From Saccharicrinis fermentans DSM 9555 = JCM 21142 (lineage in GTDB: Bacteria; Bacteroidota; Bacteroidia; Bacteroidales; Marinilabiliaceae), in NCBI RefSeq assembly GCF_000517085.1, contig NZ_KI912107.1, forward strand, positions 3,221,980 to 3,285,979: a stretch of 64,000 nt of DNA, written 5' to 3'. Made by a program: the position numbers and the translations under genes. Shown piece after piece: positions 56,661-64,000 of this stretch (its first letter is position 1; each line of letters starts with the position of its first letter). The notes beneath the pieces were generated by a model that saw only the letters and a list, made by a program, of their open reading frames with translations, was not told the DNA's origin and ran no database searches.

Positions 56661-57241
56661 GTGTGCCCTGCATGTGCTGCAGTACACCCACACCCGAAGT
56701 TGTTGAAAAAGTTTGAAAATACAAATTATCTTCAATAAACCTCGGAATGTGGAGTATTATTTAATATCCAGAGGGTGAAAGTCCCATCACGGGCGGAGGT
56801 AACGCTCCGAACCGTTAGCAAGTGACAAGCTGGTATGGGGTGACCTATGCAGTGAAGGAAGTCAAACGGCAAACTCCGGTTCTGACGAACAGGAATCGCA
56901 TATGAGGCTTTATAAATCGGATGAGTAAACACATCATTGCAACGTCCAAACGCCAAGGAGGCGAGTATTTATAAAGTAGATGCGGCAGATATTGGATGAA
57001 GGATATAGCACTTACCAGGGGAGAGCTCTGTAATTACGAGTTAATAGAGCAGAGCAGTCAGCAAAAGCCATAGTAGCTTTGGAAAACGAGCCATTCTAAC
57101 GAATACCACGCTAAGCATGGAGGTCTCATAGATAAGTGAAGGGCTGAACTTTATATCGCTATAAATCTTTGGCGGAGGTAAAAGGATTCGAGCCTTTCCA
57201 GCCCCAAAGAAGATTAGCAGGGAACAGGGATTAGCTAAGAA

Positions 57242-58582
57242 ATGAAAAGAAGAAAACGGAACACCAGTAATTTAATTGAACGGGTAATACATCCAGCAAA
57301 CTTAACCATAGCTTGCAAGGATGTAGTACGTAACAAAGGTGCAGGCGGTATAGATGGTATGTCAGTTTCCGAACTTAAACACCATCTAGATTTACACCGT
57401 AATCAATTGGTTGAAGAGATACTGACTTGTGCATATTTGCCACAACCCATCAGAGGCAAAGAAATACCCAAAGGAGGTGGTAAAACCCGTCAACTAGGTA
57501 TTCCTACTGCTATTGACCGTATGCTGCAACAGGCAGTGTCACGGGTGGTAATGATGCATTATGAAATAGATTTTTCTACCTATAGTTATGGCTTCCGACC
57601 TGAGCGTAATACGCAACAAGCAGCAGGAAAAGCCTTGAGTTATATCAATTCAGGCTACCAACATATTGTTGAGATTGACCTAAAAGAGTTTTTCGATAGG
57701 GTTGACCATGCAATTCTGTTGCAGTTGCTATACCGCAAGATTAAATGCCCAAAAACCATGTGTTTAATTCGTCGTTGGTTACGCGCTCCACTTGAAAAAG
57801 ATGGTAAACTGACCAAACGACGGATGGGAGTTCCACAAGGTAGCCCGATTAGTCCATTATTGTCAAATATAATTCTTCATGAATTAGACTCAGAAATGGA
57901 AAGATTAGGGTTGCGCTTTGTACGTTATGCTGATGATTTTAGCATCTATTGCAAAACGAAATCGCAGGCTAGGAAGGTCGGAAATGACATTTACATATTT
58001 CTTAGGGATAAATTGAAACTCCCTATCAATAGAGACAAAAGTGGCATCAGACGACCAGTAAACTTCCAAATACTCGGCTTCGGTTTTGTACCGATCTATA
58101 AGAAAGGTATCAAGGGAAAATACCAATTGGTAGTTGCCCCAAAAAGATGGAAGAGTTTTAAAGCAAAACTTAAAGAAGTCACTCGAAAGACTACTCCAAT
58201 GAGCTTTGATGAACGCATTAGTAAGTTAATTGAAATCCAACGAGGTTGGATTAACAACTTCAAATATGCCAATATCAAAACAAAACTGGAAGAGTTGGAT
58301 GGCTGGCTCCGTAATCGTCTTAGATACTGCATTTGGCATCATTGGAAAAAGCCTGAGCGGAAAAGGAAAAACCTGATCCGATTAGGCATTGAAGCTGGTA
58401 TGGCCTATGCTTGGAGCAGAAGCCGTATGGGTGGTTGGGCTATCGCTCAAAGTCCTATTTTAGGAACAACCATTACGGTGCAACGACTTCAAAAGCGAGG
58501 CTATATCCCATTAGCTTCTATGTACAATGAAATAACAGCTACTTTACCTACTAAGACAAATTCGCTATTCCCCGTGATGTAA
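57242..58582 (+). CDS. ltrA: Group II intron reverse transcriptase/maturase (family 2, intact)
   Basis: A 446-aa protein: N-terminal GAGGIDGMSVSEL, TRQLGIPTAIDRMLQQAVSR, YSYGFRPERNTQQA, VEIDLKEFFDRVDHA, VPQGSPISPLLSNIILHELD, catalytic FVRYADDFSIYCK, and a maturase domain with RGWINNFKYANIKTKLEELD and LRNRLRYCIWHHWKKPERKR. No HNH endonuclease is visible, as in class C introns. It shares little with the family 1 proteins. The protein is intact but the intron's domain V is disrupted. Confidence 0.92.
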   Translation: MKRRKRNTSNLIERVIHPANLTIACKDVVRNKGAGGIDGMSVSELKHHLDLHRNQLVEEILTCAYLPQPIRGKEIPKGGGKTRQLGIPTAIDRMLQQAVSRVVMMHYEIDFSTYSYGFRPERNTQQAAGKALSYINSGYQHIVEIDLKEFFDRVDHAILLQLLYRKIKCPKTMCLIRRWLRAPLEKDGKLTKRRMGVPQGSPISPLLSNIILHELDSEMERLGLRFVRYADDFSIYCKTKSQARKVGNDIYIFLRDKLKLPINRDKSGIRRPVNFQILGFGFVPIYKKGIKGKYQLVVAPKRWKSFKAKLKEVTRKTTPMSFDERISKLIEIQRGWINNFKYANIKTKLEELDGWLRNRLRYCIWHHWKKPERKRKNLIRLGIEAGMAYAWSRSRMGGWAIAQSPILGTTITVQRLQKRGYIPLASMYNEITATLPTKTNSLFPVM

Positions 58583-59259
58583 GGAACCGCCGTATACGAG
58601 ACCCGTACGTACGGTCAATGTCGTTAAGTTAAGGATTTCTTGATATTTTTAAGTATATTAGAAGTGTAATAAGGAAAAGAAAAGCAGAGGAGCTCTTTTT
58701 GTAGAAGGGCTTTTTTCTCACTCTCTAAAAACTATTGATAATGAAGGTTTTATCAATAGAAGTAAATGTTCGGAAGAAGACTTTACTCGTAATCGAAAGT
58801 TGTCTTTTAAAGATTTATTAATATCCCTAATGTGTTTTAGCCGTCCAAGTGTTCATACAGAATTAGATCGGTTTTTTAAAGCTCTTTCAAAATCTCCTGA
58901 TTCATTTCAAACAATCTCAAAAAGTGCATTTACCCAATCAAGAAGAAAGTTAAAACCTGAAGCTTTTATTGAGTTAAACAAGTCTAACCTGGAATATTTT
59001 AATGAGAATGCACCTTATAAAAAGGACTGGAAACAAAAGCGAGTTGTCGCTATTGATGGGACGAAGATTAATTTGCCAGCATCAGAGGAACTTAAAAACG
59101 ACTTTGGCTATAGTAGAAATCAACATGATGAAACTATCATTGGAGCATTAGGATCATTTGCATATTGTATTGGCCTCTAAAAACCGAGCACTTTTTTAGT
59201 TTTTTTCTATTTTTGTGTCGGACAAACTGGTCCGACGGTGATTTGTTATACCGAAGGAT

Positions 59260-60366
59260 CTACGAAAGGGATATTTCCGCAAGTTTTACCCCTTTGCTTA
59301 TTTTTTGTGTTTGATCCTTTTTTCGTGGTATCGAACCACTCAAAAGGAGGACAAACTGGCCCTCTGGCTCAATATTACCCGAAGTATCGGACTGGGCGTT
59401 CTTCAGCGCTTCTATATACATTCGTTTATACTCCATCGGGGAGTAATGGTTCAACCTGTGTAATATCCAATGTGTATTGTAATTGTCAATAAATTCAGCT
59501 ATTTCCCGTTGAGCTTCCTCAATAGAATTAAAAGGCTTGATCTGTAGAAGCTCTTCCTCCAGGGTACGGTGAAACCGCTCAATTATGCCATTGCATTCCG
59601 GCGACCTCACATACGCCTTCGACATTCCTAGGCCAAGAAACTTCATCTCATTCATAAAGTCTGCAGAGTCATATTGTGAACCGTGATCACTACGTAACTG
59701 CAGCTCCATACCTCTGCAAACATCTCTATTAACGGAGCCAAATTGTTTCCGAATAGCAGAACGTACTGGCTCCATAGCCGCAAAACGGTTACCAATCTTT
59801 GCTATATGCCATGCCAATATTTCGTCATTAAAATGGTCAATAACACCGAAAAACCAGTGCCACCCACTTCCATTAATCCAGAACTTTTTGCCATCAGTGG
59901 CCCACATTATATTTGGTTTGTCAGTTATAATGCGCCCCTTATGATCGTTCTTCTTAGTACTTCTGGATCTCCTGTTTGGACTCAGTAAATCATTCTCACG
60001 CATAAGCTTATTCACTCGCTCTTTCCCAGCCCTAATGGCATTGTTAGGCCTTCTTTGCATGCGCTTTTTAACCTTGAAATAGCCTTCAGATTTAAATACA
60101 CTATTCTGAATTTCAACCTTGATCTCATGCAAGACGGTCTCATCACTATGAAGGGGTTTTCTACCTCGTTTACCTGTTTTTGCCACTGGTTTCTCATACC
60201 ATGTGCTACTACTATAACCCACTACCTTAAATATAAGTCGCTTTGGATATGGTTTTTGCGTTATAGAGCAAACCTCTTTCATCAACAAGGCGATTATCTC
60301 CTTTTTAGTTTTGCTACCAATTCGTTCTTTTTTTTTTGAGTTCCAACTCCATTTGCAGCTTACCAA
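59260..60366 (-). CDS. IS transposase OrfB, rve integrase domain
   Basis: A frame of up to 368 codons with a DDE integrase core: PNIMWATDGKKFWINGSGWH (first Asp), LQLRSDHGSQYDSADF (second Asp), SPECNGIIERFHRTLEEELL (Glu), and NNYNTHWILHRLNHYSPMEY-like tail. It overlaps orfA; the run of ten A (minus strand, 60337-60328) in the overlap is a likely slippery site producing an OrfAB fusion by programmed frameshift, as in IS3 elements. Confidence 0.88.
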   Translation of the reverse strand: MVSCKWSWNSKKKERIGSKTKKEIIALLMKEVCSITQKPYPKRLIFKVVGYSSSTWYEKPVAKTGKRGRKPLHSDETVLHEIKVEIQNSVFKSEGYFKVKKRMQRRPNNAIRAGKERVNKLMRENDLLSPNRRSRSTKKNDHKGRIITDKPNIMWATDGKKFWINGSGWHWFFGVIDHFNDEILAWHIAKIGNRFAAMEPVRSAIRKQFGSVNRDVCRGMELQLRSDHGSQYDSADFMNEMKFLGLGMSKAYVRSPECNGIIERFHRTLEEELLQIKPFNSIEEAQREIAEFIDNYNTHWILHRLNHYSPMEYKRMYIEALKNAQSDTSGNIEPEGQFVLLLSGSIPRKKDQTQKISKGVKLAEISLS

Positions 60367-60574
60367 TCATACGTTCGGCCTCCTTTAGTCTAGAATCATC
60401 GGGCTTGCGCTTAAATCCATCAGCTCCATGCTTAACAAACTGATCACGCCAAAAACTCAAATCGGCGATCGTTACTCCATACTTACGGCTTGCAGCCTCC
60501 ATGCTTTCTCCTCGAAGCAAGGACAGAACAATTTCTGTTTTGATTTTTGTCGTAAAACGTGTCTTTTTTTCCAT
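60314..60574 (-). CDS. IS transposase OrfA, helix-turn-helix
   Basis: An 86-aa protein with an IS3-type HTH (FTTKIKTEIVLSLLRGESME, ASRKYGVTIADLSFWRDQFV) and a short coiled coil (RLKEAERMIGKLQMELEL) that leads into the frameshift region. It binds the element ends as part of the OrfAB transposase. Confidence 0.87.
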   Translation of the reverse strand: MEKKTRFTTKIKTEIVLSLLRGESMEAASRKYGVTIADLSFWRDQFVKHGADGFKRKPDDSRLKEAERMIGKLQMELELKKKRTNW

Positions 60575-61615
60575 AGCAGTACAAATTTAATTGTTTATTT
60601 TTCTGCTCGGTTTTATTACGGGCTAATATAGGATCATTTGCATATGATGTTTGCAATGAATTAGTGCTAGATGCCCAAATAATAAAACGAAAAGGAAGTG
60701 AACTAGATCTTGCTGTAAAACACCTAGAAATTCTTAGCTCTCAATCTGACATTTTAGTATTTGATAGAGGTTATCCAAGTCATTGGCTCATTGGATTATT
60801 AATGAAGGAAAATTATAAATTCTGTTTTCGGTTAAGTACGGCTTGGAAAGATGCTGTTGAATTAGTTAAAAGTAATAATAGTGATATTGATTTTACATTA
60901 AAAAGACGCTCTAATAGAGATTTAAGTAAAATTAGGGAATATGATATTCCCTTGGAGATTAAAGGACTTCGCTTGGTTTGCATTGAATTATCATCAGGAG
61001 AAAAGGAAGTTTTGCTAACAAATTTAACAAATAGAAAAAATTTCACATTAAATGACCTTAAGCAACTTTACCATATGAGATGGTCCGTTGAAGAAGGATT
61101 TAAATCTTTCAAAAAATCACTTCATTTAGAGCAATTTACTGGAAAAACAACTATTGCAATAAAACAGGATTTTTATGCAAAGGTTTTTATGCTAAATCTA
61201 TCTTCGATGATAAGAACACAAGCTATAAATAGCAATATAAAGTCAACAAAAAATAGAAAATATAAGCAGCAAGCAAACAAAACACAATCATTAGCTAAAC
61301 TAAAAGATTTCTTTTTAGATATCATATATTCAAGTACCCCCAAGGTTTTTATAACTAAATTAATTGAGATACTCTCAAAAAGATTAGAAATAATAAGACC
61401 CGGAAGGTCATTTAAAAGACCTGATACATCAATCAGGCGAAGACATAAAGGTTTAACATCTAAAGGGATATGACCTTAACTTAACGACATTGTACGTACG
61501 GTGGTGTGAAAGGTGCACTGGCAGGGCTACAATCCTGTCAGCCACCTATTCGATTGTGTGCTGCCCTTTATTCATTTTTATTTGTTTATCTGTCATATAG
61601 CATCCATTCTGTTGT

Positions 61616-61697
61616 GCGTTGGCTTGGTGGCTCTTTTGCAATTTTGGGCTGTAGTGTAAGCTTGTGTGAATTGCAAATGTGCCACCAAAAGCGTTGG
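61616..61697. repeat. GTTGGC-type palindrome, copy 3
   Basis: GGTGGCTCTTTTGCAATTTT pairs with GAATTGCAAATGTGCCACC almost perfectly, flanked by GCGTTGGC and GCGTTGG. It lies directly downstream of the zinc-ribbon gene stop. Confidence 0.7.
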
Positions 61698-64000
61698 TTA
61701 AAATGGAAAGTCAGAGTCATCGTTAAAACTTTCTTTATCATTTCCATTATTACCTGTCGTTGCTATTGTTTTTCTTAAATGTATATGTGGTCTTTTGAAA
61801 TTGTATTTCGTTGTATCATATTCCACATTGCATTTTGAACATTGGAAAATGTCATCGCTGATTTCAGTCATTTCAGATTTGCATTTATAACAAAAATATT
61901 CTCCTCTTTCAAGGTGTCCTAACTTTTCATTTACACATTTCACTAAATTGTCGTGTATGTAGCCTCCAGTCAATTTTAAGTTTGATAATCGTCTTTCTAG
62001 CATATTGTGAGCACAACAACTTCCACAACTATCACATATAAATAAACCATTATCACACCGTTTTGAAATTCTGCTATCTATAATATTGTTACATTGTCCA
62101 TTAAGGCAATGATTTAAGTATATTTCTTCATTGTTTTCACATTCATCATTCCGACATTGAAATCTTACAACAGTGTGTGCAGCAAAGTGACCTGTTCCGA
62201 AATCAGAAGGATACAAAATGTGCCCACAGTCTTTACAGTATAGTTTTTCTAATAATCTATTAAAGCGATTTATTAAAGCAATAAATTGATAATATTTGCC
62301 TTTGGGAATGAAGTCTCCCATTTTGTTTATTTCATCAGTATTTAAGTCTAAAATTTCACAAAAGTCAAGTAATGTATATTTTTCCCATTCGTCTGTTTTG
62401 TGGATTGTTTCGCATTTACTAAAACACAGTTGTCCGCCACACCACCAAAATTTCCTTTTAAACATTACGTGTGGTTTGTTTGCTAATCTACCCTCGCAAA
62501 ACGAAATTCCATTTGGAATATCTTCCCTTTTAAAATCTGCTAAGTGAATGTTATTTGCATAATTACTTCCTTCAAAGTCAAGAAAAAATCTTTGCTCTTT
62601 CGCAAAATTCAAAACTTCCGTTTCGTATTGTGATGGAACACCCCAATGCTTTTCATTTGGATTCCATTTAACCCCTGAAATTTTCTTAACCGCTTCTTTT
62701 AGGTTTTCAAAATTTGGATTTGGGGAATAAACTTCTCTGCCACCCCAACGATTATTAACCCAATGAGTATTTCCCGTAGAAAAGCTAATGGCAAAATAAA
62801 ACTGATTGTTACCATATTTAATCTTTCTAATTTCGCCTTCTCTTGACCAGTCAAATTTTGCAGTCTGTCGTCCTAAGCAATCTTCAAAATAATTTGCCAA
62901 TATAAAACGTCTTGTTTTGTCAAGTTTTAAGTCATTCAATATAATCGTCAAAAGTTCGCTTTCAACAAAGAAACGTTTGTTTTGCTGATATGACAATAAC
63001 GCTTTGACAACTACGTCTGTTGAAATATCAATAGGTATCTCGGGATTGAATTCTAAGTTTGTTTTGTATAAATCTAAATCAAATCTTGTAAGTTCATTTA
63101 GCTTTTCAATGGTCAAATCAAACTGACCATTTGCTTTAATAAAAAACAATTTTCTAATTATTCTTATTTGTTCATCAGGAGCGAAGTAGATGAATTTCTG
63201 TTTTAGTAATTCAAAATTTAAAACATCATCTTTGTCTAATACCCACAGAATTACAGTGTAAAAATCGTTTTGAATTTGTTTTATCTGTTCTAAATGCAAT
63301 TCGTTTAACTGCAACAGATATTTTATGTGATTTAACTGTTTGTAGAAAATTTTTCTGTCTGTTACTGGAACCTGCTTATTTAGAAATGAGAACAAAAAAT
63401 CCGATATTTCCTCGGTTGTTGTTGCATTGTTTTTAATCCAATTATCTATTTGAGCATAGTTTTCAAATTCATCTTGTAATAATTCTTCAATTTGGTGTTG
63501 TGGAAATAATTTTGCTTTCCCTATTTCCCAAAATTTGAAGTATTCAGAATGTTCGGTGGTGTCAAATGCTTTCTTGTCAAAAGTGTTGAAATTTTCTATG
63601 TCTAAAAATTCTATTGCCAAATCATAAAGCCAACTCAAAGAAACTGTATTTTCAAATGTTACCTTTTCAGTTAAAATGTCCCTAATGAAAGGTTTGTTTT
63701 CTGATATGCTTTTAAATATCTTTTTGCAATCTTCTTTTTCAAGTTGGTGTATGTTTTGTCTAACGATGTTTTGCGGAACATCCTTTATATAACCGATTAA
63801 AAACAAATCGTATTTCTGTTCATCGTTGCTTTGGTCATTTACGTAATCAGTAAATGATTCAATCAACTCTTTTCCTTTTTTATCTTTCCAAAATTCAGTA
63901 TTGAAAAGAACTTCTAAAAGGTCAAAATAATAATTTAGTGAATTTTCTTTTTTGACTAGTTCTTCAAGCAAAGCAAAACCCTTTTCAAAAGTATATTCGT
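61698..64000 (-). CDS. Large zinc-ribbon protein of unknown function, 5' end outside the window
   Basis: At least 766 codons; the frame stays open to the window edge and the first plausible codon inside is only a TTG at 63971, so the real start lies beyond. The N-terminal 350 residues are helical and repeat-like. The C-terminus has several Cys clusters: CKDCGHILYPSDFG, CRNDECENNEEIYLNHCLNG then C, CDNGLFICDSCGSCCAHNML, and FCYKCKSEM with FQCSKCNVEYD, i.e. about four zinc-ribbon-like sites. The middle segment (KWNPNEKHWGVP) recalls a small beta domain. I do not recognise the family. It occupies the rightmost cassette, so a defence role is possible. Confidence 0.6.
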   Translation of the reverse strand, partial: EYTFEKGFALLEELVKKENSLNYYFDLLEVLFNTEFWKDKKGKELIESFTDYVNDQSNDEQKYDLFLIGYIKDVPQNIVRQNIHQLEKEDCKKIFKSISENKPFIRDILTEKVTFENTVSLSWLYDLAIEFLDIENFNTFDKKAFDTTEHSEYFKFWEIGKAKLFPQHQIEELLQDEFENYAQIDNWIKNNATTTEEISDFLFSFLNKQVPVTDRKIFYKQLNHIKYLLQLNELHLEQIKQIQNDFYTVILWVLDKDDVLNFELLKQKFIYFAPDEQIRIIRKLFFIKANGQFDLTIEKLNELTRFDLDLYKTNLEFNPEIPIDISTDVVVKALLSYQQNKRFFVESELLTIILNDLKLDKTRRFILANYFEDCLGRQTAKFDWSREGEIRKIKYGNNQFYFAISFSTGNTHWVNNRWGGREVYSPNPNFENLKEAVKKISGVKWNPNEKHWGVPSQYETEVLNFAKEQRFFLDFEGSNYANNIHLADFKREDIPNGISFCEGRLANKPHVMFKRKFWWCGGQLCFSKCETIHKTDEWEKYTLLDFCEILDLNTDEINKMGDFIPKGKYYQFIALINRFNRLLEKLYCKDCGHILYPSDFGTGHFAAHTVVRFQCRNDECENNEEIYLNHCLNGQCNNIIDSRISKRCDNGLFICDSCGSCCAHNMLERRLSNLKLTGGYIHDNLVKCVNEKLGHLERGEYFCYKCKSEMTEISDDIFQCSKCNVEYDTTKYNFKRPHIHLRKTIATTGNNGNDKESFNDDSDFPF

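Larger units (their letters stand above)
59166..60630 (-). mobile_element. Two-ORF rve-type insertion sequence (IS3-like)
   Basis: The ends TGTATTGGCC with AAAACCGAGCA and the complementary TATATTAGCC with AAAACCGAGCA form imperfect inverted repeats. The flanks carry a 15-bp direct repeat (GGATCATTTGCATAT at 59151-59165 and 60631-60645), much longer than the 3-5 bp usual for IS3. It holds two overlapping minus-strand ORFs. Confidence 0.85.
58662..61473 (+). pseudogene. IS4-family transposase, split by an inner insertion
   Basis: The 5' part (58662-59165; NRKLSFKDLLISLMCFSRPS, VVAIDGTKINLP with first Asp) joins the 3' part (60646-61473; DILVFDRGYPSHW with second Asp, and YHMRWSVEEGFKSFK, the Y-2-R-3-E-6-K signature). 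The start codon is uncertain: TTG at 58800 lies inside the conserved region and the frame is open back to 58662. A 15-bp repeat flanks the break. Confidence 0.88.
58616..61492 (+). mobile_element. IS4-family insertion sequence, itself interrupted
   Basis: Perfect 19-bp terminal inverted repeats CAATGTCGTTAAGTTAAGG at 58616-58634 and, inverted, at 61474-61492. A 10-bp target duplication TACGTACGGT is present at 58606-58615 and 61493-61502, typical for IS4. It sits in domain V of the group II intron. Removing the inner insertion leaves about 1.4 kb. Confidence 0.93.
56661..61554 (+). mobile_element. Group II intron, family 2, carrying nested insertion sequences
   Basis: It starts GTGTGCCCTGC (GUGYG). 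Domain V is GAACCGCCGTATACGAGACC to TACGGTGGT, split at 58615 by an IS4-type element. Domain VI and the 3' end are near 61510-61554; the last base is approximate. It sits on the strand opposite to the cassette genes at the core of palindrome E, as described for IIC-attC introns. Without its IS the intron is about 2.0 kb. Confidence 0.8.

Overview
The window looks like a low-GC Bacteroidota chromosome, probably from the Marinilabiliales/Bacteroidales side of the phylum. The signs are TANNTTTG-type -7 boxes, a TonB-dependent receptor with a carboxypeptidase-like N-terminal domain, a DPP-IV peptidase, WbqC- and LapA-like proteins, two very long signal peptidases I, and Bacteroidota-style Hcp (TssD). 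No rRNA, tRNA or CRISPR array was recognised.

Region 1 (1-6457, minus strand) is a probable type VI secretion effector/immunity locus. It has an Hcp-domain protein, a putative effector, and three 370-aa Asp-box lipoproteins that may be immunity proteins. The lipoprotein plus the effector C-terminus is repeated with an exact 1591-bp period, and each junction carries a hairpin element that recurs near 23.1 kb.

Region 2 (about 7.0-31.2 kb) is ordinary core genome: VanZ-like, wbqC, lapA-like, two lepB, dapB; the thrS-infC-rpmI-rplT operon, in which infC appears to start at AUA; an SDR/DUF2867 protein, DPP-IV, a TonB-C protein, argS, a glutamine amidotransferase, rocD, a TonB-dependent receptor, a 2-hydroxyacid dehydrogenase, a cysteine-less phosphatase-fold protein, YjbQ and a HAD hydrolase. 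A second palindromic intergenic repeat family (ends CATATG..., core GGCTCGTTTC) is scattered through it.

Region 3 (about 31.8-64 kb) is the remarkable part: an integron-like cassette array. One- or two-gene minus-strand cassettes end within 2-18 bp of a 120-140-bp attC-like palindrome (RT pair excepted), and each cassette has complementary 9-10-nt cores at its two ends (GTTAGGCAC/GTGCCTAAC, GTTAGGGGC/GCCCCTAAC, GTTATAAGGC/GCCTTATAAC, GTTAGCAGTT/AACTGCTAAC, GTTAGCCCCT/AGGGGCTAAC, GTTGAACGAA/TTCGTTCAAC). The cargo looks defensive: a two-reverse-transcriptase DRT3-like operon followed by a four-hairpin RNA candidate, a nuclease-helicase pair resembling Hachiman, a PIN-like coiled-coil membrane protein, a Ser/Thr kinase and a HigBA-like toxin-antitoxin pair. 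A large zinc-ribbon protein runs off the right edge. No integron integrase is present.

The array is heavily invaded. Three near-identical group II introns (1974-1976 bp) sit exactly after GTTR of the cassette core, and each has a different lesion in its reverse transcriptase. A second, unrelated group II intron sits on the opposite strand of another palindrome; its domain V is split by an IS4-family element, itself split by a two-ORF rve-type element. IS91-, IS701-, IS21- and IS66-type remnants fill other junctions.
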